Positions 43,517 to 56,900 of a stretch of 64,000 bases of DNA are shown in pieces (the stretch's first letter is position 1; every line of letters begins with the position of its first letter). The stretch is from the NCBI GenBank assembly GCA_000827265.1, contig KN834753.1:1332686-1396685 (forward strand), written 5' to 3'. The stretch comes from Collybiopsis luxurians FD-317 M1 (taxonomy: Eukaryota > Basidiomycota > Agaricomycetes > Agaricales > Omphalotaceae). The notes under the pieces are model-generated. The model was not told the origin of the DNA and did not search any database. It saw only the letters and a program-made list of their open reading frames with translations. Position numbers and translations under genes: made by a program.

Positions 43517-46455
43517 ATGGCAGGAAAAAAGCGCGCGGATAACGCGTCGAAATCCGTTTCCACAGGCTCAAATAGCAAGCCAGTATGTCCCTGCACTTCT
43601 ATATGCTCCTGGCATTGACCGAGAAAATCACTCTAGAAACTGAACCAAAGGAGCATACTCGAGCTCTTCCAGAAGAAAACAGAACCTTTAGCGGAGCCTC
43701 CGACGAACGTAACGTTGGATTCACAGGTTGCAGTACAGAGTCAGGTTCAACTGGAACCCGCCAAGGAAAGACGCGTTGAATCACAGTTAGCCCTGGATTA
43801 TGAGTATACTGGTGCGGAACCTATCTGTGTGGCGTCTTTTGGAGATCCGAGTCTTTTCGTATAGCCCTTTTACCTCGGGAACAGGCCATTACCGAGCATT
43901 CAGTTTCCGAGCAAGCCACAACATCCGCATCATCACCCACTACAACCGAATTGCGTTCATCTCCTGAAATTGAAATCATAGAACCTCTCCCCAAAGCCTC
44001 GGGTCTGCGAAAAGAAGACCCCATTGTCGTTGACTCCTCTCCTGTCAAAGCGCCAAAAAAAACCGCGCCTTCAAAACCATTATACTCTATTTTTGCCCCT
44101 ATAAGGCGTAGAGAGCCTTCTGTGACTCCCACCAGTCCGACGAAAACCCGGTTTTATCATCGGGAAGTACCATATCCAGACTCTTCGTCTCAGCATGTCA
44201 AGGGCCCGCAGACAAGTTTTAGTGCGCCACCAACACTCATTCCTCCACGCTGGCATGCCCCTCGTCCCTCTAGCTCCTCAGTGTCTTTATCAGAAGTGAT
44301 AAGAGCTCCGTTAGAAATGGAACCTATAGATACCAGCGCTCGTGTATTACGCGTCGAAATCTCCACTTCTTATTCCATCCGAGCAGCACATCTCACGAAT
44401 ATTCCGACCGAGCACATGCAGTCTCATCCTGCCATCGCTCATCTAGCCAAATCTGCCACCACTGAAGCTGATTCCTCGAGCGATTCTCACAAATTGTGGA
44501 CGGACAAGTGGCATCCCTCTCGTGCAGATCACGTTCTTGGGAATGAGGAACAGGCAACCTTTCTTCGACAGTGGCTTTCTGCATTGGAAGTTCATTTCGA
44601 CCCGGCCCACGAAGTCAATAATGCTGATCAGTCCCAAGATTCTGGGAGGGTTAGACAAACGAAGGAGAGCGCCATTATTGGGAAACGAGGAACGAAACGT
44701 CGGAACATTATCCGTGCCGTTGAAAAGAGACCAGGCAGAAAAAGGCAAAGAATCGATTCTGATGATGACGATGATAGCTGGATTGTTGATTCTGATGATA
44801 TTGAGGAGGACGAGTCGCAAACCGTAGAGACATTAGAGGAAGCGGAGAAACCTCTGGAAACACGTCCGCGGTCGAGTCACCGTTTTTCTGGCCAAAATCC
44901 CGTTCCCAACCGTGCATTTGATCGTCTTACCAACACCATCCTTCTGAGCGGCCCCCGCAGTAGCGGAAAGACCTCAGCTGTTTACGCATGCGCGGAGGAA
45001 CTCGGTTGGGAGGTTTTCGAAGTCTATCCAGGGGTGGGTAAACGGAGTGGAGCCAATTTAGACAATCTCGTAGGAGAAGTGGGGAAGAACCATCTCGTGC
45101 GAAAGAGGCGATTTCGAAATGTTCGTTCAGGCACGAATACGAAAGCGGATGGTTCACTGACATCAGCCTTTGCACGCGGGAAAGAGAAGGAAATGCTGGA
45201 TGATCACCGTGAAGGCTCGCCTCCGGCAGCCAGATTTATTGAAGAGCTTGATGACCCTCCGATGGAGGTGCATCAATCGCACGAAACATTGCCTCGGCAA
45301 TCGTTAATTCTGCTGGAAGAGGTTGACATCCTGTTCAAAGATGATACCAATTTTTGGGGCTCCCTGATCAATCTGATTAGAGACTGCAAACGTCCTGTGA
45401 TTCTAACATGTAATGGTATGATGCTTTTTTCCCTTCATTTCTGCTTGACATGAACAGTTGCAATTTACACCAGATACATCTCTGGTTCCTCTAGCGGAAC
45501 TTCCTTTGCAGAACGTACTAAATTTCCGACCTTGTCCCACCCCTGTCGCTACTTCTTTTCTACTGGCATTATGCTGTGCTGAAGGCTACCTATTGGAACG
45601 CGACGCAATATCAAGGTTCTACGAGCATCCTGGCTCTCTCGACGCTACGGGAGACTTACGTCAAGCCATCCATAATCTCCAGTTTTGGTGTCCTGAGAAG
45701 ACACAGGGTGGATGGACCGCGAGATGTTATCAAGATAGCCTGGAAACTGAGGACATGCTGTATTGGGAATGGCCAGATATTGGCCAGTCTTCTGACGTGT
45801 CTACTTTACAAGCTCAAGCTACAGATTCGATAGGTGACAGAGAAGTGTATCATGCGGATTTGATTTCTTTCGCAGACTGCTACCTATTGCGGAATGCTGT
45901 AGACACGCCAAAAGTGAGTGCGTTTGGGAATTCATCTGTCATCCTAATAATATGTGCGCGTAGGAAATGATTTTGAACGAGGAATTGTTGAACGGAGCAG
46001 ATGACGTTTTAAGCTATCGCACTCTGAACACGAATGGATCGTCCTTCCGCCACAACCAGTTTACCTACCATGATCGCGATGAACTGATCATGTCAACGGC
46101 CATAGGACTTTCGCGTGGCGCCCACGACGCTGACAGTTGGACATGCAGATTATTGAAGACCACGAGGGCGTTGCTTCGGAATCGCGTGCGATATGACGAG
46201 ACGATTCAAGAATTCGGAAATAATATAATTGCAGGTCAATCTCAGATCCTTCGGCGGCCAATTTTTGACTGTGATTATTTGCCTTGGATAAGACAAATGG
46301 TCGCAGCAGAGGATGAACAGGAAGAGATCTTGTTGAAGAGAGATCCGGTTGGAATAGGCAGGAGGACGAGAAACAGCCAGAGATTTTCTCGGATGATAGA
46401 GTTGACTGAGAAGGCAAGATTTGGATTGGATGCGACACAGTACTATAAAGGATAA
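43517..46455 (+). CDS. ELG1: ELG1/ATAD5-like PCNA unloader (RFC-like complex large subunit)
   Basis: Elg1 replaces Rfc1 in an RFC-like complex that removes PCNA from DNA after replication. Start at 43517 (MAGKKRADNASKSVSTGSNS). Exon 2 begins KLNQRSILELFQKKTEPLAE, a candidate degenerate PCNA-binding motif. The disordered N-terminal third is followed by HKLWTDKWHPSRADHVLGNE, the conserved lead-in to the ATPase domain, then a Lys/Arg and Asp/Glu-rich insert. Walker A is LLSGPRSSGKTSAVYACAEE; Walker B-like is SLILLEEVDILFKDD; sensor 1 is PVILTCND. C-terminal parts include LQNVLNFRPCPTPVATSFLL and GDLRQAIHNLQFWCPEKTQG. It ends at 46455, roughly 900 residues. Four introns, joins checked by frame. 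The bHLH gene follows 112 bp on. Confidence 0.9.
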
Positions 46456-46567
46456 ATTATTATCACGTGTCCCACGTTTGCGTTGTAAAGTACATATATC
46501 TAACGCTACAACTCTGACGACTAGACTTTTCTCTCCAAGAAAAAAAAAATTGGGTCCGCGGTTGACC

Positions 46568-48310
46568 ATGGTTGAAGGGGACCGCCCATCTGGGTCAAAA
46601 AGCGCGACACAGTCCCCGACAATGAAACCTTTATCCAAGTCGCCTCTATTACCGCTTGCCCCGCTTGAATACCTGCAGCAGAACCAACGACGAGGGTCCA
46701 TCACAGACCCGTCATTGCATGCTGCACCTTTGGCGTATAAACCGTTAGGAAGCAGCCAGTTATTCCGGCAAGCAAGTGATAATTCTGTTCCGACAGGTTC
46801 AAGTACTACTGGACCCTCAGCGTCGTATGTATTTGGAGATGCAACAGCAATATCGAATGACAACTCGGCATTGCGAAAAATTTTACGCTCACCTTCACCG
46901 GAGATGGAAAATACACGCGTGGCAGAAGGAAATATGGTAGGCGAAGGTGCGTAGAAAAGAAGCATGTTTCATATGAAGAACGTTGCTTATTACTTAGCGT
47001 AGAAGCGCGACGGCCATCTACATCAGGGTCGGAACAGCAAACTGCTGGAGTGAAGAGAAAGATGTCTTCAGATAGAGGAATATTGTCAGAAACCCAGCTG
47101 GCGGGGCCTGGAATAGTAGGTGGAATGGAAGTGGAAATGGAAGCGCCGCCACCGAAGCGGAGAGGATCAGCGATCGACACGAGTCGGATTGCATCGTTGA
47201 CGTTGAATGACCGACGGAATTCTGTAGGAGGAACAGGGAGTCATTGGACATACATTCATCATGGTGACAGACGAAACTCTGCTTCTTCCTCGTTTTCGGC
47301 CAATTCTCCGGCCTTGTCCGGAACGGAGTCCCCGCAGGGCCGTATGCCGGCCGGGAACATGGCCAATTTCGCGTGGGCAGCTCAATCTCATTCAGAGTCC
47401 AGCAACATGCAGCACCAACCTGATCTCGGTCCTTCATCTTCTACTCCCATACACATCATGCCCCCAATCACTTTCAATTCAGATAGAAGGTTGTCCGTCC
47501 CAAATGCCCTCTCAGCTTCTCCCCCAGTGGCCCCTGGGCCAAACAGATCCCTTCGTTCTCGCTCCAGACCCCCATCGCGTCAGACTCGCGCAGAAAATGC
47601 CCAATCTGCTCCATCAGATGAAACTCCCGCAGATATGTTGTCATCATCAGCCAAACTAAACAAAGAACCTGGCTCGACGCCCTATTCTCGCTCACCCGAA
47701 TTGAGGGTCTCGCACAAGTTGGCAGAGCGAAAGAGACGGAAGGAGATGAAGGATTTGTTTGACGAGCTGCGGGATCAGCTTCCAGCAGATAGAGGAATGA
47801 AGGCGAGCAAATGGGAGATCTTGAGCAAAGGTGAGCGCGCGAATTGGAGATACCATTTTTTTTTTCCCATTCGTTTTTCCTGATCAACTTGTCTTACCCC
47901 TAGCCATCGATTTCGTCAATACGTTAAAGCAGAACCAAAGCGACATGGCCAGAGAAATCGATATGCTAAGACACGAGTTGGATGCAGTCAGGCAGAATGC
48001 TGGACTCCCCCCTTTTGCTCCTCCCCATGTAGTTTATGGGCCTGGACCGATTCCTGCGCCCTATCCTTTACCTCCTGGCGTTTTACCACATCCGCCACCG
48101 CCGCCACCGCCTCCTCACCATCCCATCTCCCAGCACCCAGTTCAGCATGTACATCCCACTACATCGCCCCATCCACCAGCTCCTCCCCTTTCTCGTCCAG
48201 CTTCTTCACAATCCCAACAAAATATGTATCCTCCTGCCCCTGGTGGGCAGAACGCTCCTCCTCAGAATGGAAATTTGGCTCGGCCACCAGAAGTACATTC
48301 TACATCATGA
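46568..48310 (+). CDS. bHLH transcription factor
   Basis: Start at 46568 ([17 protein letters not shown]); in-frame codons upstream reach 46421 but overlap the ELG1 stop. A long disordered N-terminus is Ser/Pro/Asn-rich, with RKMSSDRG and [12 protein letters not shown] basic patches (possible nuclear signal). The basic region-helix-loop-helix is [40 protein letters not shown] and, after an intron, [20 protein letters not shown]. The His-x-x-x-Glu-Arg-x-Arg-Arg pattern predicts E-box (CANNTG) binding. A leucine-containing coiled coil continues after helix 2 ([14 protein letters not shown]). The tail is extremely Pro/His-rich with a run of prolines near 48085-48120. Target genes unknown. Confidence 0.92.
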
Positions 48311-48620
48311 GCATGTATTACAGTATACCTTATATTCTCTTGTTTTCTTTCTTGTGTCTGATAAGTCGACATGTACATCGGGTTTCAGGAATAAATACAC
48401 TGGTGTTTTTGTTCAGAGAGGGATCGGTAAAGGAACAAGAGAACAAAGAAAATGAGTGTATTAAGCGACATGGGTTATGAGCACATGGCAAATTCCCAAC
48501 TCTTCACTTGTCCACCACCGCCAACTTTGGTACCGGTTGCTTGCTCACCGGCTTTTCACCTCTGTACTCTGATTTCCAGCCCTATAAGTTGACTATACAT
48601 TTCTATTTATCACGTCTATC
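48311..48620. other. Intergenic: bHLH gene 3' region and TFIIF-alpha promoter
   Basis: No gene supported. Nothing notable beyond an A/G-rich stretch at 48415-48455. Confidence 0.5.
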
Positions 48621-50909
48621 ATGGCTCCCAAATCGAAGCTCGATATTAATCTACTTTTCCACAAGAAGAAAAAACCCACCCCAGTTTCTTCGCCACGACC
48701 TCCTGCTCCTGCCTCAGCACCTAATGGCTCCCAGCCGAGCTCACCAGCCAAGGCAAAGCCATCTCCACAACCCTCGCCACAAAAACCCAAGATAGACGAC
48801 GATGAAGCCGACATGCAGCTGCCCGAAGGCCCATATCAGGAATTCAGAATAATGTCCTCAGCGCTGAACGGGTGGAAATACGACGTGATGAAATTTGACT
48901 CGAGGAAGAGTGTTGATATTCTGCGTTGGCAGGGACCAATAAAGCTGAATAGGAAGGATTTAAGGAGGGAGGACCCTACGTTGACTGGAGCTGGTCAGGC
49001 TGTGCGGCCAATGTTGGGGCCAGATGGCCAACCTGTCATTGGCCCAGACGGCAACACAGTCATGGTTGACAATGAAGGAAGGCCCGTCACCGAGAATGGG
49101 ACCTCTAGTATTGGCCTAGGCAAGGGCAAAGGTCCTGCGAATGGCAAGAAAAAGTTCCAGAAAAAGACAAGACAGGTGTTCATCGTACCGGAAGAAGTAC
49201 GCAATCTGAGGAAAGAGGAACGGTATCCGTGGGTGATGGAGGATGCCAATGGTAAAGAAGTATGGACGGCACAGTTGGATGATCTAGGAAAGGCGGAGAC
49301 ACATGCATTCTTTATGCCTGCTGCCAACGACGTGTTCAAGTTTGTGCCTTCGCACCGTTATTACAAGTTTCAGAAAAAGGTCAAGCACGATCTGCCTACG
49401 GATACTACATCTGTCGAGTCTGCTGTACGTGGCTATCATATACTTTTTTGATCCTTTTTCTAATTATGAACGCAGTACCAAAAAAGTCTGAAGCGAGATC
49501 CTTCTACCTGGTTGCATCAACGAAATGGAAAAGGCCCCTCAGCTGCGACCGCTGCCATGTTCAAGGCCGAGGCCGAGGGGACTACTGTGGGTGGTAGCGG
49601 CTCACTTGTGTATCAGACGCAGCACAGTGTTGGGCCAGGGGGACGGCGATTGAAAATGGTTGATAGCGGTGCAGACAACCTGTTTGGGGAAGACGACGAG
49701 GATAGTGGCGCTGCAAAGAGGCGCGCGAGGGAATATGGGGGTGACGGTGACATGGATGAAGTGGTGTACGAAGAAGATTTTGCAGATGACGAGGAAAAGA
49801 TGGATATGGACGATACAAATGACCAGGAAACAAGAGAGCTTGAGGTATGTGTTATCACTCGTTCTGATTTTCTAGTACAAACACCTTTCGCAGGAGCGGC
49901 TAAAAAAAGAGTACAAAAACGCTAACAAAACTTTAACCGGACAAGGCAACGAATCAGAAGAGGAAGATGAGAAACCTGTCATGTCTAAACAAGCCAAGAG
50001 GATGCAAAAGATGCTTCGAGCACGAGAGGGGAACGATGTTTACGAGAGTGAGGAAGAAGAGGACAATCCGTATGCTTCTTCTGTAAGTTTAGATCGTTTC
50101 ACAATTTTTTTTGCACTGTCTGAGCGTTTCTATCTTCCTCTTAATAGCAAGAAGAGGAGGATGAGGAGGAAGAAAACGTCACGCAAACTGGTCCTGCAGT
50201 CCAATCTCAATCTCAAACCAAACCTGAATCACCGCCTCAATCCCAAACATCCGACCCAGGTAATAATACTGCCCTCGAACGATCGCAGACCACAGCAAAC
50301 GGTAATGGTACGCCTAACGCCGGATCTCGCGCCTCGTCTCCTGTCCCTGGCCTTGGTGGACACTCTGTGGTAGCGAAACGAGCTACGAGTCCCAAAATTC
50401 CAAAAGTGAAATCTACCAATGTCAGTCGAAGCAGTAGTCCTCTGGCCAGTCGTCCGAGCAGCCCTGTATCTAACGGCGTCGCCCCTGCAAGTAACCCTGG
50501 TGCTGTCACTGTCAACGGTACTACGCAGAACGGGCATGTACCGACAGCCAAAAAACGCAAGGCAGAGGACGCAGGCTCTCCATCGCCGACCTCTCCCACA
50601 AGCAATGGTCTGCCTAAGCCGAAGAAGCGAAAGGCGCAACCATCTGGTTCAGCTCCAGTTGCGGTACCCACCGGACCGTTAGAAGCTCGATTATTGATCG
50701 AATGGCTGAAAATTACCCCGACCGAAAATGCTTCGACGCGAGAGTGCATTCAGTATTTTACACCCTACCTCACTGACGAGGAGAAGAAAGCCCAGTTTAC
50801 GGTGCTTGTGAAGGAGATTGCACAGCTGAAGAATGGTGTGTTGGTATTACGACCTGCTTATCGTGACAGTCCTGCTCCTGCGACACCTGTTCATGTAGCA
50901 TCGGGGTAA
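48621..50909 (+). CDS. TFG1: Transcription initiation factor TFIIF alpha subunit (RAP74/TFG1)
   Basis: Large subunit of TFIIF, which binds RNA polymerase II with RAP30/TFG2. Start at 48621 (MAPKSKLDINLLFHKKKKPT). After a Pro/Ser-rich leader, the dimerisation domain reads YQEFRIMSSALNGWKYDVMK, FDSRKSVDILRWQGPIKLNR and later RQVFIVPEEVRNLRKEERYP, WVMEDANGKEVWTAQLDDLG, KAETHAFFMPAANDVFKFVP. The middle is highly acidic and Lys-rich. The C-terminal winged helix, which contacts FCP1 phosphatase in the family, is PLEARLLIEWLKITPTENAS, TRECIQYFTPYLTDEEKKAQ and IAQLKNGVLVLRPAYRD. Usual length and domain order. Four introns. Identity firm. Confidence 0.95.
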
Positions 50910-51407
50910 TTTGGCCGTAAATATAGTACGATTTTCAGTTTTCGGTCATAAATGGTCGTGTATATACAAATCATTATTGTGGAATATTTCTCGTGTTTTT
51001 TTCAATCTCAATGCGGCGTTACGCGCGATGTCCTCGAAGTTAGGTAGTTGCATGTTGCCTGTCAGACTCTGGACTGGAGGCATGTGTCATTGCGCGTCGT
51101 CTTTAGCACAGGTTTTTCAGCACCAAGTCCATTTTTGTAAGAACGAAAAAAGGAGATAAGGCTGGAGAAAATTCATTATTCATTGGCCATACGTAGCTGA
51201 AAGGGCTAGTCTGAAGCGCCCAAGTGAGGGGCAAAAGGGGATGCGGAAAAGGAAGCGGAAGGCGCTTGTTGGAATGCCAGGGTCCGATAGCGTCGATCTT
51301 GTGCAACAGATATGGTCGGACTCGATTCATGTTCAATATAATGTCAAAAGATGAAGTTTTGCCACTTTGCCCCGTTCCCCTCCCTTCCTTGATTCCTTTA
51401 CCCCACT
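50910..51407. other. Intergenic: TFIIF-alpha 3' region and chitin deacetylase promoter
   Basis: No gene supported. A strongly C/T-rich tract (about 51365-51405) directly precedes the deacetylase start codon, typical of highly expressed fungal genes. No TATA box noticed. Confidence 0.5.
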
Positions 51408-53231
51408 ATGTTACTTTCTTTTCTCCTCCCCACCTTCCTTTTCCTTTCAGTGTCTGCTGGGCCCAAGTCCATTCACGACGGTCACGACTCCCACACAATT
51501 GCTCAACGGCTCCCTTCCAGTCACTGGTCCCATCCTAGAGATCATCTAGTTCACCAGCTTTTTGCACGGGACGTGAGCACTGACGGTGCTACTTATCCTG
51601 AAGTTGGCTCTCCTAGTGAGTACGAGACCGCCGAGTCAGTGTAAATTTCTTCTTTTAACGTGGCATAAATCAGCATGGAGCGCACAGTACCCGCAATCCA
51701 CTCCAGATTCTTCACAGCTTCCTGCTGCGTGGATTAATGCTTTAAGAGCTGCTGAGCAGGCTGGAAGTATCCCGGATGTTCCTCAGTCAACTAGTTTGCA
51801 GCCGAACACCAACCCTATTTACCCCAAGGGTCAAGATCCAGGAAGCCCAGAAATATGCTCCGCCACCTACAAATGTCGTATCCCTGGGGACATCTGGGAT
51901 GCTCCTGATGGTTTCATTGGGACAGGCTTTGACGATGGTCCTACAGAAGTGAGCGACCCTTTCTTTACCTAGTTTCGAACTTCGGACTCGCCTCCTGCCG
52001 GCCCGGCTTGGTGGTTTCACTGAGTCGCCTTCAGACGTCGCTGCCAGTCGGCTGGTCTGAGTCTACAACCGTATGGAATACTTTCACGAGCTGATCCGGT
52101 TTATTTTAGGCAAGCCCAGCGTTGCTAGACTTTCTCGAAGCCAACAACGAGACAGTCACTCACTTCATGATTGGATTGAATATTTTATCCAATTCAGCTT
52201 CATTTACCAGAACCGTTGAGCTTGGTCATTCTCTGGCAGTACACACTTGGACACATCCGTAGGGAACTTTCGTTTTTTTCTGCGAACTGCGGATTAATAT
52301 TCAAAATTTAGGTACATGACCACACTGAGCAATGAGGATGTTCTGGCGCAGGTGTGTCGTTTTCCCATTGCTTCTGCTTTCTCTCTTTTTTTCTAATGTG
52401 CTCAATCTCAGCTGGGATGGACAATGCAGCTGATCCACGATTCGACCGGTGGACGTGTGCCCAAGTTTTGGAGGCCACCTTATGGTGACACTGATCTCAG
52501 GGTTAGTGCAATAGCAAAGGAGGTTTTCAACCTAGAAACTATCATTTGGAATCAGGAGTAGGTTTTTGGTCCCCTTGAATTTGTACCTTCGTCTTACTGC
52601 CTTTTAATAGCACAGAGGATTGGTCCCTGACGAGCAACGGTACAACACTTCAAGCTATCAATGCGTCAATGACCACCTGGCTTACAGGTTTGTAGAGCTC
52701 GCGTGTTTTTCTATTTTGATGCTCATAAGTTGGATTAAAAGGACCCAAATCCCCTGGCCTCATCATCCTCGAGCATGAGCTCTCTAATCAATCCGTCACT
52801 GCTTTTGAATCTGCATATCCTGTGATGAAATCGAATGGTTGGAATCTCATGTCCGTCGCTGAACTAGTCGCTGGAAATTCCAGCGTCTACCGCAATGCTC
52901 TTAGTGTAAACAGCGGTGATGTTACGCCAGCCAATATTCTCAACCCAGATCTGCCAACGACTGCGCCCGCCACTTCGACCGCAACTTCAACGACTACCAC
53001 TTCTTCCAGTAGCTCAAAAGCGACGACTTCGTCGTGAGTGTTATTCTTGAGTAGCTCAGTGGCTTGTTTTACTTATAATATGGTTTTAGAACGACCTCTG
53101 AGAGTGCTTCACCGACCAGTCGGGCATCCTCTAATAACTCTTCCGCGAATTCTGGATCTTCCAGCAGACTGGCCATTGGAATATCAACTGTATTTGGGGC
53201 AATCATCTCAGCTTGTGTTCTTCTTCTTTGA
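51408..53231 (+). CDS. Chitin deacetylase (CE4 polysaccharide deacetylase), probable GPI-anchored
   Basis: Deacetylates chitin to chitosan in the cell wall. Start at 51408 gives a signal peptide, [18 protein letters not shown]. The NodB domain has all CE4 motifs: [18 protein letters not shown] (motif 1; the usual TFDDGP is GFDDGP here), [18 protein letters not shown] (H-x4-H metal site), [20 protein letters not shown] (motif 3), IIWNQDTEDWSL (motif 4) and [11 protein letters not shown] (motif 5). A Ser/Thr-rich stalk follows, then after an intron a C-terminal hydrophobic tail, [20 protein letters not shown], ending at 53231. That pattern predicts a GPI anchor, as in basidiomycete chitin deacetylases. 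About eight introns. Confidence 0.93.
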
Positions 53232-54222
53232 ACAGCTCTGTCTCATGCCTCTCATTTCTAAAAATTCATTTTCTTCTGGGTTATTCGAGTTTGGTCTAAT
53301 TTTTGTGATATTCTAGGCTTGTATGTACGTTGTACGTGCTCGTCAATCATTCATCTGGACCTTCATAGAATGCATACTACTCGCACACCAACTTATTTAA
53401 CTATCGTTCATTATGTATTACGATGTAGAGCTCTTCGCATCATCGCGCTTACCGCTTTCTGTCGCTACAACTGCTCCCTTCATGTCGGGCTTCATGTACA
53501 TAGCAGTCGAAAGTCTCGTTTATATATCTATGCGTAGCTACCTTAGCAATACACGATCCACTTTGTCAGATCATGCGTTTTTTCGGTGCTCGATCCAAGA
53601 CCAACATCGTCATGAACTTCAAACGGGTATACGCTGTATTGCCAATAGTAAACGTTCACGCAGTATTTCATGAGAGTCATGTACAGTAAAAAGTCCCAGA
53701 TATAAATACCGTACGTATAAGCAATCGAGAGAAGATCATAAAAAAATCATGAATCATGATGGAAATTATTCTCTAAATAAGATAGTCGTTAACGTTAGCG
53801 TAAATAGACATGAAGCAGGATGGATACGAGCCGGGGGCTTGATTAGTACCCCGAAACGGAAACACACGTAATAGGGTCGACGAAGGGAAAGGTGTGCATG
53901 AATGAGAAGAGGATGAAGGATGAGACTGAAATAAAAATACACCAGTTTGGATTTGACGTGCTTGGGGGCAGAAAATGAATGGGCAGTCAAAGAAACAGTG
54001 AGAGCAAGAAAACAAACACAAACTTAACACGACGTCGAACAACAATGATAAAGTAATGAACTAGGAAAAACAAGGAACACTACATACTGATTAAGGTGTG
54101 CGAGACCAGCACAGAAAGGTAAGACGATCGTTTGACGCACGGGGACATAAAGATAGCAAGAAAAAGAACATGCGAATGTTGTGATGATGAACACTGTTCG
54201 TATACTCGTAACACTGTGCTGG
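53232..54222. other. Intergenic, 991 bp, between convergent deacetylase and kinase genes
   Basis: It holds the 3' regions of both genes. Open frames here are short, lack family motifs and are probably chance. A repeated ATCATGA motif lies near 53748-53760. No transposon ends or RNA gene recognised. Confidence 0.45.
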
Positions 54223-56522
54223 CTATGTCAGACTGGGCCACTTTAATTTTAGGCCCTCTAGCCAGCGCATGTACAACAATTCTGCGATGGGCGATCTCCG
54301 TGGGGGGGCAGGACTGTCCGTCGACACAGCTGATGAAGATGTGCTACTCATTTCCTCTTCGACTTCGGTGACAACGAGACCTTTCGCGGTCATCTCGCTT
54401 TTCCGAGTTATCCGTTTGTGAGGAAACAAGTTGCGGTGAGTCTGGATATGCTGTCGTAGCCCATTGCTCCTGAAGAAGATGAGGAAACGTTTTCAAAGGA
54501 CATAAAGAGGAGAGCTTACTCGTTCAAACCCGCCAGAATGTCCAAAATAACGTTATACGCAAGTTCTGGGTTTGCTTCCTTTAGTTCACTGAAGCCACGA
54601 GACAACATGCTGAGAGATTCGATTTCTCGGGCATCCATATCATCTCGAATAGCCTATAGCGAGTGGATAAGAAAAATACAGCGCGCAGGGAAGTAATCAC
54701 TCACCTGACGAAGAACTGGAAGTACCACCTCATCCACGATCGACACTCCAGCTTTGCCCATCTCACTAGCCGCGCGGCGGTGCATGGTTGGCGAAGTGGG
54801 AGTACTGCTGCTCCCACTAGCCGACTTGCGTATTTCCCCGACATGTTCTGCTGAAATCCTAAGCGAGCCCAAAGTGTCCACCTTCTTGACCGGGCGAATT
54901 GTGTCAACTCCGGTGCCAAGATCTGCCTCGCGCATGACTGTTCCCGCTCCGTTGATGACATGCCGTTCCGCATACGACGATCGCCTGTTACTTCTCACTG
55001 ACCCGCTGTAGGCAGGGGGAGGTGAAGAAGTGTCTGGGAGTGACTCGGAAGAGGGCGAAGACTCTTGGGACTCGAGCAGAGCTGCCATGTCTTTCTCCGA
55101 AACCGGTGATGGGGGTGATGGGGGTGATGGCTTTATCAGTACGGTCGAATGAGCAGCCTCCAAACTGGAACCGATTCTTCCATTAATTAGAGGGTCACTT
55201 CCCCTTGTAGCACCCCCTGTATCGACTGTTCCAGGTAGACCCAGATCGGCGAATTCGTCCTCGGAAGCCTCTGACATGGAGCTGAGATCCTTTGCCATGC
55301 CCCGAAAAGTGCCCATGACGGACGAAGTTTTGATGGTATCAAAATTCCAATCGCTCCGTATGCTGCTGTTCGCATCCCAGGCCATGCTATTCCTGACGGT
55401 TGCTTGATACATTTGGTTACCAGCTTTCTGCGGAGTACGGGTGCGGTAGTCCTGATACCGTTCGATAAGCTCGGTGAGATATGTGGTTTTACGGGCTCCA
55501 CGAATGAAGCGATGTTGTAAAAGCTCGCTCGCCGTAGGTCGCTAGTCACACAGTCAGGTCAAAGGCATAATATATCTGACGAAAAACATACCGCGTTGGT
55601 GTCCTTTGTTAAACAGAGACTAACAAAATCCTTGAAAGCAGCGGAGAATGGACCGTCAAGAACAGGTGGTTTCGCTTTAGGGATAAGGAAAAGAACCCGC
55701 ATAGGATGATACTCCGCCAAGGGTGGCTCCCCTTTCGCCATCTCAATCGCAGTGATGCCCAAGCTCCACATGTCTGCCTTTGCATCATAACCAGCCTGCC
55801 GAATAACTTCTGGCGCCATCCAGAATGGAGTGCCGACAAAGGTATGCCGAAGGGTACTTGTGAGCTGAGCAGCGACACCAAAATCGGCCAGTTTCACTTT
55901 GCCAGATGAAGACAAGAGGACGTTGGCAGCCTTGATATCTCGGTGGATAGTACCTTCTGAATGAAGATAGTCTAAACCGAGGAGGAGTTCTCGACAGATG
56001 ACGGCGATATGAGCTTCGGAGAATGGACCTGGTTTGAGCAAATCTAAACATGAACCACCAGCGAGATATTCCATGATGATCCATAACTTGTAGGCGACAA
56101 CGAAAGAGCCGTAATACCGAGTGACATATTCCGAGTCGCACTGAGCAAGGCTGGCAATCTCTTGTTGGATTTCGGAAATGTCGTCATCAGAATCTTCGAG
56201 ATCTATGAAAAAGAGTGACAAGCAAGTGAGATACGTGAGACAAAAGTACCGAGGCATAAAGGAGCGAACCAATCTGCTTTATGGCAACGATTTGCTTGGT
56301 TTCATTGTGCATGGCCTTGTATACGGTCCCAAAACTTCCTGTACCAAGCTTTTCCAGCAAAGTGTACTGGCTGGCTGGATTGCTGCTGGGAATTGGATAT
56401 GGATCTCTTGGACGGTTTGCCTGTGGAGAAGAAGGAGGGGAACGAGTGAGTACTCTGGGCTGCTGCTTTTGAATGATATCGTCTGAGCTTGAACGCTTGC
56501 CAAAGCGAGAATTTGGAGCCAT
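54223..56522 (-). CDS. STE20-family germinal-centre-type protein kinase (GCK; SPS1/KIC1/DON3 relative)
   Basis: Start at 56522 ([15 protein letters not shown]). The kinase domain lies near the N-terminus: [29 protein letters not shown], then after an intron [80 protein letters not shown] and [20 protein letters not shown]. The [10 protein letters not shown] loop and N-terminal position mark it as a GCK, not a PAK (no CRIB seen). The long C-terminal half is Ser/Pro-rich and regulatory, ending with a conserved helical stretch ([20 protein letters not shown] and [15 protein letters not shown]) and [16 protein letters not shown]. Ends KLKWPSLT at 54223. GCK III relatives act in cytokinesis and polarity; subgroup assignment is inferred. 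Confidence 0.88.
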
Positions 56523-56900
56523 GGCGAGGGGAGGAAAGAAAGAAGGCTCTAATGAATATACCTCATGCTCTGTAATTGAGAGCTGGTATAATATATCCCA
56601 CGTGCCACACAAAATAGAGATGAAGAAATCCGACCCACCATTTCAATTCTTGTTGGGCCGTCAGATGGCCACTTTGGCAGCGAGCAAGGGAAATCTCTCC
56701 GTGGGAAATTTCACATTTCTCCTTTTATGTACATTCTCATGTCATACTGCCCAATGTTTCACTTTGAAAAAAAAAAAAACAAAAATGCCGAATATTCGTT
56801 TCATATTTTATCGCACCACAATACGCTCGCAGTGTAGGGCATGTTTATCATAAAAGAGCGCATACAGAAGATAAGACAGTTGAACATAATAACGACTCTT

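Noticed and set aside
53748..53760. Repeated ATCATGA motif as a transposon footprint
   Set aside because: Too short and without paired terminal repeats or target-site duplication.
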